From: Paralvinella palmiformis
Lineage: Eukaryota > Annelida > Polychaeta > Terebellida > Alvinellidae
DNA: 64,000 bases
Direction: 5' to 3'
NCBI GenBank assembly: GCA_025642065.1
Contig: JAODUP010000274.1
Span: 731,317-795,316, forward strand
Numbering within the stretch: position 1 is the stretch's first letter; each line of letters opens with the position of its first letter. Under the pieces are notes generated by a model. The model made no database searches. It had not been told where the DNA came from and saw only the letters and a program-made list of their open reading frames with translations. This document shows, one piece after another, positions 29,381 to 41,830 of this stretch. Made by a program: the position numbers and the translations under genes.

Positions 29381-30260
29381 AAACACCTTTAGGACGTATA
29401 CCGATTTACGTTATACCCGTAACTGTCGGGAAATAATATTGAAAAATTACGAACTGGTATAAACCACTCGCTGATGTCGCTGAATGTAGCCCCGGGAAGT
29501 TCTCGTGTACGTTTCCATGACCGAACCATTAGCGTAGTTGCCCACAGACCTCTAACCCCGGCCTGAGCATTTCTGAAGGGTGTTTCATCTTCAGCGTCGC
29601 TTGACCCATTTATCCCGTCACCGTCTGCCCAAAAGTGGCCGCAAAACGTCATCTCGCATTTCCGAAGGGCTCGCCGAATAACTACCCGGCTCCGGAAACG
29701 GCTAGCGGTCAGCCGCGGATAAACGCCGAATATCGGCGGCCGATCAGTGGACGCCGCTAGGATCACGTGACGTAGATCACGCGAGACGGATCATGCGGCC
29801 ATCTTTGCCGGTGCCCGCTGATCGCCTTCCGCAGTGGGTAAACGTTGGCGAGGCGACAAAGTATTGGACGATGTTATTTATAAAGCATAAATCCCATTTT
29901 CTCCGAAACTGATTGCCTTATTACGAGCACGACGGAGCCTCGCTTTGAATCACCGAATCCTCCCCGGACGGTTATCCGTCACGATATGACGTCGCCGTAT
30001 CGACGGAACGCCGCTTCTAAATGCGCGCCGCTGATAGGCGATCGTTTATCGTCGCCGTGGCTACGTCCGGGTGATTCATCGGTTAGATTATATTGGCGGA
30101 TTAATGACGAAAGATGGCGCCATCATCGGGATGTAGGTGAAATAGCGGTTATTTTTTGTTTTTGTGGAGCGCGCTTCGTCGGAAGATGACGAATAGCAGG
30201 CAGTGGTGTGAATGTATTAATAGCCAATGATTCACGTACGTTAACACGCTCGCGACGGGC
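29380..30260. promoter_or_regulatory. GC-rich island, candidate conserved non-coding DNA
   Basis: About 880 bp free of microsatellites, with many CpG, ACGTCA/TGACGT, GATCACGTGAC and AAAGATGGCGCC words, in a window otherwise dominated by repeats. No frame has coding character on either strand. It resembles developmental enhancer DNA but this is only by composition. A very old SINE family 1 copy lies inside at 29545-29655. Confidence 0.3.
29545..29655 (+). mobile_element. SINE family 1, heavily decayed copy
   Basis: CCGGCCTGAGCATTTCTGAA, GGGTGTTTCATCTTCAGCGT, CGCTTGACCCATTTAT and CAAAAGTGGCCGCAAAACGT follow the order of the SINE body (GGCGTGGGCATATCTGAAGG, TTCATCTTTGACTTCGCTT, CGGCCCATTTAGC, CAAAAGTGGCCGTAAAAC), with about 15 bases lost in the middle. 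The tail is gone. It sits inside a GC-rich island. Confidence 0.6.
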
Positions 30261-30324
30261 AGTCGCGTACAATGTGATTTATTTTATTTACAGATTACGA
30301 GACTGGGTTCATTTATTAAATGGC

Positions 30325-31030
30325 TTAATTAGTAAGTAAGTAAGTGAGTGAGTGAATGAGTGAAGATTTTATTTGTCGATCGAACGAATGACTGAACCAG
30401 TGAGTTGATCGGTGAATCAGTTAGTAAGTGAGTGAGTCAGTCAGTTAGCAGATAAAAGGACGAATTGTTAGAGGACATTAGAGTAGTACGTTGCGAACCT
30501 ATAGGTCTGGGCGGTTTGAATCGAAACAAGGTACCTCTGCTTCTGACATGATTCTGTGAGGTATCACAGTGTCAAGGCTAAAACAAAACGCTCACTCACT
30601 CACTCACTCACTCACTCACCACTCACTCACTCACTCACTCACTCACTCACTCACTCACTCACTCACTCACTCACTCACTCACTCACCACTCACTCACTCA
30701 CTCACTCACTCACTCACTCACTCACTCACTCACTCACTCACTCACTCACTCACTCACTCACTCACTCACTCACTCACTCTCACTTCACCCACTCACCCAT
30801 CCAACCAAAGACACAACCACCCACCCACCCACATTTATATAACAAATCTCTTGAAGTCTCTCTCTCTCTGTTTTCTCTGCGAATCTTCTGCATCAAATGG
30901 CACCCTAAACTCAACCGCAACCAAGTACCCGAGCGATTGATTGATCGAGTGAATGAGTGAGTGGGTGAGTCAGTGAGTGTGTGAGTCAGTGAGTCAGTCC
31001 GTGAGCGACTGAGTCGTGGAGTGAGTGGTT
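30325..31030. repeat. (ACTC)n and related tetranucleotide arrays
   Basis: GAGT-rich sequence at 30328-30445, a 190-bp (ACTC)n array at 30590-30780 with two interruptions, then ACCC-type units to 30832, and GAGT/GTCA-type units at 30940-31020. The 134- and 123-codon frames (Ser-Leu-Thr-His repeats) are not genes. Confidence 0.95.
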
Positions 31031-31034
31031 TGTT

Positions 31035-31165
31035 TAGTCTCGGGGCTGGTCACACCTGCGGCGTATTACCGACGGGTGACTCACCAAAGAAAAATCCCAC
31101 AAACCAGGCATCGGTCGGATTCGAACGCGAAGATTCGCAGTTATCGGAGACGCCTATTAGAACGG
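31035..31165 (-). mobile_element. tRNA-derived SINE fragment, family 3
   Basis: On minus a B-box-like CGTTCGAATCC is followed by TTGTGGGATTTTTC and GGTGTGACCAGCC. Its 3' side runs straight into ACTC/TGAC-type tetranucleotides, as at 38945. Confidence 0.5.
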
Positions 31166-31299
31166 GAATAGGCTAGTACGAGGGTACAGCAACTAGTAAT
31201 GGCTCCAACTGGTAATGGTGTTTTTTTATAAGAGCTGTATGCCGTTCTTGTTGTTTAACTTTATTTTCTTATTATTTGGCTTACTTCAAATTTAAACAT

Positions 31300-31307
31300 T
31301 ACTACAA

Positions 31308-31340
<33 letters not shown>

Positions 31341-31545
31341 AACACAACAACTTTTTGATAGCAGATTAGCATGTATTATCGATACGAGAGAGGAAGCTTC
31401 TCAATAGTTTTTATTATTCCGTTCTAGATGTTGGATGCAGGCATAAGCACAAGAGGCGCCACCGGTACACGATCATACCTACTATCACTACCACTGTCAC
31501 TACCATTACTGCAACCAAAACCACCACCACCAAATAATTTATTTA

Positions 31546-31581
<36 letters not shown>

Positions 31582-32120
31582 GTGAGCACTCTATCAGGAG
31601 GAAACTGGTATTCATAAGAAGATAGTTAATCGTCTTTACTAACACGAATATGATAATTAATTCCATGTAGAAAGTTTGACGTAACATTCCATCAATAACC
31701 GATGATTTTGGGGCAAGTTCGATTGCGTTTTGCTTATCAGGTGTATTAGTCAGAACTACCCCCTCCCCGCCCGATATCCTGATCCTGAGAATAGAAAAAG
31801 ACGTTTGTTGGTTATCGTATTTGAAATAAACCGTCTTTTTTATTTCTCGTCACGCATTTAAGAATCCCGAAAACCGAATCAAGGAGTTGAAATCCGCCAC
31901 CTGGATATGAACGTGACAAGAATTGATTCGTTCGGAAAATGTTTGTTTTTCAAGGGATGTACGGCTATTAGTCACGTGACTTGAATCTGACCTGTCAGGT
32001 GATGGAGAGATGTTATTGGAAAGAAATGACCACTGGGTGGCGTTAATCGTGTTGTCAGGAAACAACGGCGACGTATTGGTTTAAGAAGATAAAATGGCAA
32101 AGAGCTGAAAAGGGTGTTTG
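31300..32120. other. intergenic DNA with (AAC)n and (TTA)n
   Basis: (AAC)n at 31311-31345 and (TTA)n at 31545-31580, otherwise single-copy. No gene recognised. Confidence 0.6.
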
Positions 32121-32129
32121 TTCTTATGT

Positions 32130-32400
32130 GAGAGACGGACGGAGGGACGGACAGACGGACGGACGGATGGACATACATACATACATACAGACAGACGGAC
32201 GGACGGACGGACGGACGAACGGACAGGCATATATATAGACAGAAAGATTGACATATATATAGACATACATACAAACATAAAACAGGGATATAACAGATGA
32301 ACGGACAGATAGGCAGACAGACAAACATATAGGTAAATAAACGAACAGACGTACATACTAACAGACACACAGACAGACAGACAGACAGACAAACAAACAA
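32130..32400. repeat. (GGAC)n/(CAGA)n compound array
   Basis: Units of GGAC, CATA and CAGA. Minus frames (142 and 111 codons of Cys-Leu-Ser-Val) are artefacts of the array. Confidence 0.95.
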
Positions 32401-32639
32401 TTATCATTCTTGTCATAAAAGATTGCTAATTAAGTAAATACAGTTATTCCATTTAAAAAAAAATAGATTACTATAAGGTACCGTTGTCTAAAGGATTTAA
32501 CAGGTGAAGAATTAATTAAGAAGCGCCTTTAAAGATCTGTGTTTTAATTGGATCATCATAAGAGCTGCCTACAATCAGTTATTATTATCTGATGCGACTA
32601 CTCATTGATTTTAGAAAGGAAACGATAGTTTATTTACGA

Positions 32640-33640
32640 GGCACCAAGAAGGGACGTCTATTCGCACTTTAACTTCTCCCGCAAAAGAATCGACCGTGGC
32701 GACGTGTAGCGATCGATACGATCAAACGGCATCGTTCCGGGCCGAAAAGTAAAACGTGGCGCCTCCTAGCATTGACACATCGCGTTTACGTCCGCCGTGT
32801 TCGCCGCCATAAATGCCACATCTCCCGAGTCTTGCCACGTTTATCCCATTTGTCACACGACAATAAAGCCGCGTCCTTGTTCCCGCTGCCCTAAGTTCGA
32901 CGTCTAATCTGTTCAGGTAGGCTGCCCATTAATGGTACGTTTCAATCACGGGCCGGAGACTCGAATGGGTTTTTAACACGGGGTTAGTTTGTCATCGGCG
33001 AATGTTAATATGGCGGACAATCGGCGGTACGCCATCTGGCGCCGAGGTCGGGTATTCGAAGTTAAAACAAAATCCCAGCCGTAATTTATACACAGATATA
33101 TACGGCGGTCTCCATTCAATTATGGCCCGAAATTAGGCATTTATTGATGACTTTCGCTTTCAAAGATGGCTTCCGGTATTGTCAATGATACATCGTGGTA
33201 AGCGGAGGGGTGGTAGCGGCGGCGGGAATGGCCAAACGAAATGGCCATTAAGCTTCAGATATATCCGCGTCTAATTTTAAACTCAGCCCACGCGATTCTC
33301 CTATTTTTGTCACCCGAATAATGGATATTGATCCAGAAGAGGAAAACATTCACGCCGAATGTTCCCGACGCGACAAAAAATCATCGGACATTATTTCTAA
33401 TTTCGAAACGCTTCATTTCAATGAGCACGCGAGGAGTAAGTAAACGGGTGGTTTATCCGCTAAGAACGTCGTGATGTAATAAATACCCAACCACAGGTGA
33501 ACGTATAGGCGTTGAGGAGGCGTCCCAGTACTCTCCAGCGACCCGAAGTGAAATAAAAACGAAAGGCGGAGTATAAATTTTGAGTGAACCGCCGGAAGTA
33601 GAAACAACTAATAAGGCCGGGATGAAGGGGGGGGGGGGGT
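32640..33640. promoter_or_regulatory. GC-rich island, candidate conserved non-coding DNA
   Basis: About 1 kb without arrays, CpG-containing, with words such as CCGCCATAAATGCCAC, TAATTTATACA, AATATGGCGGAC and AGATGGCTTCCGG. No open frame with coding character. Its resemblance to developmental regulatory DNA is a composition argument only. A G run occurs at 33627-33638. Confidence 0.3.
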
Positions 33641-33849
33641 TAATGGATATTGTCGATGTCTATGATGCGACAAGGTGATGTTATCTATGTAGTGGATCTC
33701 TCGACGTTATGCCAGTTATACCACTTAGTTAGATACATGACTAAATAAATACACGTACGCGCGCACGCATGCATTCACCGGTGAGACATTATACGTGTTT
33801 CAGTACAAAACGTTACTTCTCAAGTTTCAGTCCCCTGATTAATCGTACA

Positions 33850-34334
33850 GAGTTTGAATTTAAAGTACACGTACGCACACACGCACGCATGCACGCACGC
33901 ACGCACGTATGCATGCATAGATATCCCATACACCCATACACAAGTTCATTTCCGTATTTTTTCTGACTGTTTGAAACCACTTGAAACCCAGAATTACTTG
34001 AGACAAATGGAAGCGTATCAAAGAGTTTCAAAATAATCCTCCACCAACAAATACGTCATTGTTAGCAACATAATTGACAACAATAAAATGAATTATAGTA
34101 GCAACAACAGCAACGACATTAATAACAACCATAATAACGTAATCATCAACAATATCGTTATTATCATTATATTTATCATCTTTAGAAAAAAGAACGACGA
34201 TCAACAACCTGAATAACCAGAACAGCAACAACAACGATAACAACAACAACAACAACAACACATAATAACAACAGTAACAATATTGACAATGACAACTTAA
34301 TAAAAACACCGACACTAGCAGCAACACTTGGACC

Positions 34335-34368
<34 letters not shown>

Positions 34369-34380
34369 AAAACAGCAACG
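33850..34380. repeat. (CGCA)n and (AAC)n-rich tracts
   Basis: (CGCA)n at 33868-33907, then imperfect AAC/ACT trinucleotides over 34060-34380. Minus frames of Val/Leu are artefacts. Confidence 0.9.
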
Positions 34381-34469
34381 AAAAGACAATATATGATATA
34401 CCACACCATATAAAAGTTATGCCCCATACAGCTCCTTACATTCTTAGCAACCAGATAATACTGACGTTG

Positions 34470-34470
34470 C

Positions 34471-34539
<69 letters not shown>

Positions 34540-34540
34540 T

Positions 34541-34621
<81 letters not shown>

Positions 34622-34624
34622 CAT

Positions 34625-34655
<31 letters not shown>

Positions 34656-34666
34656 GCAGACGCACA

Positions 34667-34717
<51 letters not shown>

Positions 34718-34719
34718 CA

Positions 34720-34767
<48 letters not shown>

Positions 34768-34768
34768 T
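34470..34768. repeat. (CAGA)n followed by (CGCA)n
   Basis: About 185 bp of CAGA units with interruptions at 34540 and 34620, then about 95 bp of CGCA units. The 201-, 134- and 118-codon frames through it are repeat readings. Confidence 0.97.
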
Positions 34769-34799
34769 CCCATAATGATACACACATTATGTAATACGG

Positions 34800-35120
34800 A
34801 GCCCTCGTGCTGATGGTAGGCCGTTCTCGGTGGCCGTACGATGATCAAGGAAATATCTAATGGCAGGCCAAGAATTGATGGCTAGAAGATTGGCCCAGAT
34901 CAACTACGAATCGTGACAAATCACTAAAAATCGTGATTAATGATTGAGGGTCGGTGATCTGAGCGATAATGGGGGTTATTTATCGCCGTTGGTGAGGACG
35001 AAAAGGTCTTCGGCAAGAGGAACGATACATCTCCCGCCGAAGTGCGGATTAATGGCTGTACATTGTTTACTCGTTTGGTCTCCATGGAAACGGCGTTGAC
35101 CGGGTGGTATATCTGGCGAA
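34800..35120. promoter_or_regulatory. candidate regulatory island with homeodomain-type sites
   Basis: Single-copy sequence dense in TGATTAATGATTGAGG, TGAGCGATAATGG and TTATTTATCGCCG words, close to PBC/Hox-type composite sites (TGATTNAT). It has no coding frame. Function is inference. Confidence 0.25.
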
Positions 35121-35217
35121 ATTGTAAAATGTTGTAAACAATGATTTGAATGAATTTGGGTACGACTTGGATGTGTACGTATTGCTACTCGGAAGAATGT
35201 GGATGAGGAAATTTAAA

Positions 35218-35345
35218 CACACGTATAAAGAGACGCGCGCGCACACATACACACACGCACACCTACAAACACACACGCGCACGCATACACACAAACGCGC
35301 TCGCCCGCGCTCGCGCTCGCTGGCGCACGCGCGCACACACAACAG
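35218..35345. repeat. (CA)n/(CG)-rich alternating purine-pyrimidine tract
   Basis: CACACG, CGCGC and CGCTCG runs; such tracts can form Z-DNA. Frames across it are artefacts. Confidence 0.85.
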
Positions 35346-35930
35346 AACACACGAACAAAGTGATGCACCGTCACTTACACTAAACGGTTTCTGACTCCTC
35401 AATCTACAGACGTTAACACAATCGCAATAAAGTGTGCTGAATGACGTCACACCAGGTACCGAAAGTTCATATATTCCAATTACCGAACATGTGACACGAA
35501 TCACACGCCATTGTCCTGGCGTATAAAGGTTCCCAACACTTGGTTGCGTTGTTCAGTTAAATCACAAAATCACCCGATGACCTGATGAATGACGGCAATT
35601 TTATCGCCAGCCTGTCACGTGACCTGACTATGATCTCGCCAGCAATTGATCGGGCAGATTTTTCAGCAGAAATTAAGATAATTTTGTGTGGGTGTGGAAG
35701 TTGTGCAAAATGATGGCGGTCACATTTGTCACCGATGGTATTTATGATCATTCCACCAGATGGCGTTTTATTGCGGAGCGATCTGGATCTAATTGGATAT
35801 TGAGTAACATCGGACTTTTGACATCAATCCGCGTCAAGGCGAGCCACGTGACCTTCTTAATATGGGATTTGCGTGCGTGATACCCTGTCAAATATGACAC
35901 CGCTTTTCGATAGATAGCTTTGGCTAATAC

Positions 35931-36400
35931 GACGCCCTGAATAATACGACACCTTGGCCAACGTGACACCTTGATTAAAGTGACACCTTGATCAAGCCGA
36001 CACCTTTATTAACGTGGCACCTAGGTCAAGAACAAAACATAGGTAACGTGACACGGCGGTTTTCCTATCACTTTGTTCTGTTACGACACTGATATTTAGT
36101 GTTATGTAACAACAGTACATGCCACCCAGTGACACCTCCGCTCACCACCCAAGATATGACACCATTACTCATTTGACAGTTTACCTCATCCTGCAAGACG
36201 TCATCGCGCACGTGATACAATAAACACATTGAAGGCACCACCCACCGCCCACGTGACAGGACCGCCCAACTGATGACACTGTCCAGTCGAAAGCACCAAC
36301 CACCTCATGCAACCGCACGTGTGACACCACCAACACGTGACGCCGCACCCGCATTTTGGTCAGCGTCCACGTGACACAATCGGCCACGTGACAGCCCATC
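35931..36400. repeat. 17-bp minisatellite with TGACACC/CACGTGAC in each unit
   Basis: The GACACC word begins at 35931, 35948, 35965, 35982, 35999, 36016 (as GGCACC) and 36050, all spaced by 17 or twice 17. The unit is about GACACCTTGATTAACGT. After a decayed centre, GAC words recur at 36158 and 36175, 36323 and 36339, and 36373 and 36390, again at about 17. Later units often read CACGTGACA. No coding frame. The unit joins an E-box (CACGTG) to a TGACACC half. Confidence 0.85.
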
Positions 36401-36419
36401 CGGATTAACGCCCCACATT

Positions 36420-36970
36420 TATCTCATTAAGTAGACATTAGAAACTGAAATGGATCTCGGGATCTTTGTTTATTGGCGTCCGGCAAGCCGATAGGCGGCA
36501 GCATCGAACCGCTCGACAAATCCTCAGCCAGTATCCGCTTGATGACGAGCTATGTCTCCGAACACGTCACACCCGTAGCCGCCGCTGGTCTCGCCTTAAC
36601 CCCCATCCGCCGTGTTGATGTCACACGCAGCAGCCGCTCTCATTGATGCCATCTCGTCCCACTTCCGGTCTCGGTAAATCTTGCGAGAGCTCATCCACTT
36701 CCGTTATGTCGGGTACCACCGTCAGTCAACTAATATAACACACTCGTGACAAATGGCGACAAGTCACGGATCACGTGACGTTCTGGATATGGTGTCATCT
36801 CGGCCTCGCTGCCTGTCGCTGGTATCCGGAGAGTTCCGGGTTTTATTACGTAATCCCGATTTGAGCTATATGGATGTTCTGTGATCCGGAATATGATCTC
36901 CGGATATACGACGCTGCTGTGGAATCTTTTATGTCAGCGACGCTGAGTATGACGTCACGACGTGAGGATT
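36420..36970. promoter_or_regulatory. GC-rich island, candidate conserved non-coding DNA
   Basis: Single-copy, CpG-rich sequence with ATCACGTGACG near 36771 and no coding frame. It directly follows the 17-bp minisatellite. Regulatory function is only suggested by composition. Confidence 0.25.
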
Positions 36971-37459
36971 TGCAAGATATGTCACAATTTTTGGAATATT
37001 TTGTCTAGTTAGTTGTGTGGAGGCGCTTGCTTGCATGCGTGCGTACGTGCACATATGTACGTGCATGTGTGAGTATGCATGCGATAACTATCACCCAGCC
37101 GTGTCACTTATAGCTTGGATGGGATGCTAGAGTAAATCAATCTAGCTCATAAATATGCAAATTAACCCTTTCATGCATCTGCATAAACGTTGCACTATAT
37201 CTCCGTTAGCTCATTTAAACACAGTCGAACGTTATGAATATTTAATAGCTGGCTTTAGGCTCTATGATTGGGTGCCGAAAGTGGGTCACTCATTATCATT
37301 TAGCGTCAGAGGACTGCATCTTAATGACGTAATCATCGGCCGGGATATTCCCAAACTACAATCCCTGTACACCAGCTACTTGAGCGTAGTCCTTTGTTCG
37401 GCAAGGGATTGTACTTGCCTCGTAAAACACTTCAGGATTAAATACACGCAGCTGACAAG

Positions 37460-38340
<881 letters not shown>

Positions 38341-38944
38341 ATGTAATTAAATTAATGTTATTTAAAAAGTGGAATATGCACAGACAGAGATATATACGGT
38401 TCAAGCTACGCCATCTCACAGCTTTTTAACCTCTACCTAGTTCGCGCAGCAATCATTTTAAGGGTATCGATCTAATTAGGGCAAGTGATGCTCGGAGGAG
38501 GGAGGAGGGGGGGGGGTACGAAAAACTGTAAACAAACGGTGTTTCCATTTAGTGCAGTAGGGTTATATCTTCGACCATAAGACGAGATGTACTCTTAATA
38601 TCATTGTCCATCACGAGTGCTAAAAGTATCTTCTCTAGCTTTTGAGACAGCTTTAAACGGCTAGATGTCCTAGATCCAAGGGACAACTGAAAATATCACC
38701 GGCAAAATGCGGGCAGCCCAAAATACGACACCAACAAAAATCACCCCCCCCCCACCCCATCACCATCGTATCATATTAGCTACCGATTATACGGCGTCCG
38801 ATATTTAAGATCCCGATGTTGCCATATAAAGCAACAAATGGGCTAACTCCGGAATATCGATGGGAGCTTATCACCAAAAACAGTCACCCGAATATCTATT
38901 ATGGACCAGGGAGATGAACTGGGCTATGTCCTAGATCATGTGGG

Positions 38945-39080
38945 GGAACGTTCCGACAGCACAGCGGATGGGTAGAGCGCTGTATTGCAACGCTCAGGGT
39001 TAGGGTTCAAATCCACGTGTTACCTGTGCTTGTGGGATGTTTTTCAGTTCGCCCCGGATGTGATCTGCGCGGTCATTAAG
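38945..39080 (+). mobile_element. tRNA-derived SINE, family 3
   Basis: A-box-like CAGCGGATGGGTAGAGCG and B-box GGGTTCAAATCC (39003-39014) are followed by CTTGTGGGATGTTTTTC. The 3' side merges into a (TGAC)n array at 39088-39165, suggesting the array grew from the element's tail. Confidence 0.65.
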
Positions 39081-39354
39081 CAAATAACTGACTGAATTAC
39101 TGACTGACTGACTGAGTGACTGACTGACTGCTTGACTGACTGACTGACTGACTCACTCACTCACTCAGTTTAATCATATGTCCAGATGTCATTTAAAGAT
39201 TTGATCCAGACAAGTAGAATGTGACAACACTGAGACAATAGATGATATTTCTATACAACATTTGTCTGATCTTGACTTTAAATAAATAATTTGATCAACT
39301 TGTTCTTGACATAAATATTTATTCTTTTGTCAATTCTATCATCTTGGTAAAGGG

Positions 39355-39443
39355 GAATATATATATATATATATTCTTATATATATATATATATATACTT
39401 ATCCTCTTAGTCCTCAGTGCTTATGATATATTATATATATATA

Positions 39444-39484
<41 letters not shown>

Positions 39485-39585
39485 TATAATATATATAGAG
39501 AGAGAGAGAGAGACAGATAGGGAGAGAGTACCATATATGTGATGTGTGTGTTTGTGTACGCGCGCGCGCGCGCGTGTGTGTGTAT
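39355..39585. repeat. (TA)n, (GA)n, (CG)n, (GT)n cluster
   Basis: (TA)n at 39357-39399 and 39428-39482, (GA)n at 39496-39513, (CG)n at 39560-39574 and (GT)n at 39574-39583. Frames are artefacts. Confidence 0.93.
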
Positions 39586-39699
39586 GTTTTCGACTAAATT
39601 CGTACTTCTCAAATTGTTTCCGACTACAACAGATACATCGATCCACCATTTCGAGGACGATGACGGTTTGGAGTCAAAAATGACCTGCCCATAAATGTC

Positions 39700-40010
39700 A
39701 TACATATAACGGACAGCTCCGACTGGATAGTCCGACTTGATCTGTAATCAGTCAAATTATGTCGGATTAAATGGCACTTTCGGTGCGTTGTCGAGCGATA
39801 AATCTCACTGCGTCATCCCGTTGTCGACATTATCCGGGATAAAATACGCCGGATCGAGATTTTGGTAAATGGCGGACGAAGCTCGGCCATGTTCGACCCT
39901 TTTATCGCGCGCTTTCACCGAATGCAACCAAATGGGCGATATTAGAGGCTTAGTGTTTGGTAATCCCTCCCCCCCCCCGGCCCGGCTTCGTGGGCCGGTC
40001 GAGCCGGACG
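39700..40010. promoter_or_regulatory. GC-rich island next to CCAAT minisatellite
   Basis: Single-copy DNA with GATAAAATACGCCGG, AAATGGCGGACG and a C run at 39970-39978. No coding frame. Regulatory nature is only suggested by composition. Confidence 0.25.
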
Positions 40011-40180
40011 GATTGTGATTGGTCGTTGAAATGAATCACCTGGCACAACAGAACCGATTGTGATTGGTTAGTAGACTATCGCCTGCCGTAAAACGACGGA
40101 TTGTGATTGGTTGTTAGGAGATGACCTGACGTGAAACGACGGACGGTGATTGGATGGCGGGTGGATGACCTGACATATAT
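40011..40180. repeat. four-unit minisatellite (43-45 bp) with an inverted CCAAT box per unit
   Basis: GATTGTGATTGG or its variant GACGGTGATTGG starts at 40011, 40056, 40099 and 40142 (steps of 45, 43, 43). Each unit carries TGATTGGT or TGATTGGA, the reverse of a CCAAT box (NF-Y type), and three carry ATGACCTG or ATCACCTG downstream. Tandem CCAAT boxes at regular spacing are typical of some promoters, but no transcript start was found. Confidence 0.75.
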
Positions 40181-40519
40181 CAGGGAATAATCGGCAACAT
40201 TTGTTCGTCGCATTTCTTTTATGTCTTGCGCGGATTATTATAATTAACAAAGAACTTGTGAACTTCATACTCTTCATCATTATAATCAGCATCATCATCA
40301 TCAGCAGCACGATGAATATACCAAAGATAATAGATAAGTATGACGTTAAGGATTTAACCCCTCCCCCACCAACGTTTCCATGGTGATATGCAAATTACTA
40401 CGCGGCGATCCTGTATGCGTGTCTGTAAAATATTATGCCGAAAACAACTGTCTTGGAAGCATTTGGGGGTGGGGGATGGACGAGGAATCACATTCTTAAG
40501 CGAGTTCCACAAGCGGAGT

Positions 40520-40592
40520 TCCGGTCAAATTGGAAGGCTTGAACTTTCCCATTCTAATGGGCTACACTATCAGCTGAGCTATTGTATCATCC
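40520..40592 (-). mobile_element. tRNA-like segment (SINE head or tRNA pseudogene)
   Basis: On minus AATAGCTCAGCTGATAGTGT matches an A box and AAGTTCAAGCC a B box at tRNA-like distance. The putative anticodon arm (CCCATTAGAATGGG) lacks a 7-base loop, so it is not a functional tRNA. Confidence 0.45.
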
Positions 40593-40783
40593 CACCGCTA
40601 TTTTCAGTCTGGAGGCTACCTTGTTGTGATGTATTTGCTATCACCAATGTATGTCTTAGAAAGTAATAAAAATATTTACTATCTCAGTTTTTAATAATAA
40701 TAATAATAATAATAATAATACAGACGGACGGACACTTCACAAACTCTAATTGACAGCTTGGCACGGCTTAGTTGGTTGAATGG

Positions 40784-40798
40784 CCAGTAGGTGGCGGG
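40784..40798 (+). promoter_or_regulatory. CTCF-like site
   Basis: CCAGTAGGTGGCGGG matches 14 of 15 positions of the CTCF core CCASYAGRKGGCRSY. It lies at the edge of a family 3 SINE fragment (40780-41015, minus; GAGTTTGTGAGATGTTTCCC). Confidence 0.35.
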
Positions 40799-41179
40799 TC
40801 AGTGAACATCACTCCGGTGTTTGTTATTGTATATACTGGCACGTGAATTGAGTTTGTGGGAGCCAAGTTTCTCCTTGGTATTGGTCATTCCTGGGATATT
40901 TGGCTGAGAGATGACTCCACTGGGAAACATCTCACAAACTCAGGTATGAGTGAGATGTGAGCACATAGTTATCGGAGGGCTTACATTGGCGCGTGGAGAG
41001 TCGTTATATTATATCCGTATAGCCTGTATTAGGTGGATATATATTTGTTATATTATAATTGCAATGCTTTTTACTGTAATTAACGCTTTAGAAGGTACTT
41101 AGCGTTATATAGATCCACGCGTAAAACGGAGGGTAAAGTGTATTGTTATTAACCAAATATCGGACACGATTCAGCTTTC

Positions 41180-41215
<36 letters not shown>

Positions 41216-41640
41216 ATATATTTACATCTCTGTAAATATTTATCATCCAATTTCCGTCATTATATGTCCCTTCTCAACGGGCAGTAAGACCTCTGAAGTC
41301 CGAATTCTTTGTTAACCGCCATCCCGCGTAATCCGGGTTTTCTAGTTCGGATCCGTTTTCTCTCATTTAATCTAACGGCAACGGGGCTTTGATATGCCGT
41401 CTTCGTATTATCTATCATATATCTTAACTGAATTCCTACTTCTGGCAATGTTACTCACCTCGAGCGATATTTGGTTCACGTGTCATTCGTTTACATAAAT
41501 ATAACGAGAATTCCCGTTAATGACCATTATCCCAGGGGATCACAAGATGAAACATCCCAATTTTCCTCCATTTTACACCGCTCGGTTCCTTTTTGTATGC
41601 CCCCCATTAGGACCATTCGTTATACAACGATCGTCTGCTC
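41180..41640. other. (AG)n tract and GC-richer single-copy DNA
   Basis: (AG)n at 41181-41213, then non-repetitive DNA with no recognised gene. The 62-codon minus frame at 41260-41448 has no identifiable content. Confidence 0.5.
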
Positions 41641-41679
41641 TCTAAAGGAATGCAATCATCCATGCGCCAACTGTGTCGG

Positions 41680-41830
41680 GCGCGCGCGCGCATGCGCACT
41701 CTTGTTGTCGGCGTAGGTTTTGTAAATGCTCCCGACAAACACAGATGTAAGTCGGATTCAAACGTGGACTTTTCCACTGCCATACCCCAACCACTGGACT
41801 ATCGGAATCTCTGTTTCTCTGGATATTTAC
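41680..41830 (-). mobile_element. tRNA-derived SINE head with adjacent NRF1-like palindrome
   Basis: On minus TAGTCCAGTGGTTGGGGTA (A box) and CGTTTGAATCC (B box) lie about 35 bp apart at 41740-41815. Further along minus, GTGCGCATGCGCGCG at 41682-41699 matches the NRF1 consensus. Confidence 0.5.

Noticed and set aside
34182..34787. 201-codon minus frame
   Set aside because: Reading of (CAGA)n, (CGCA)n and (AAC)n arrays.
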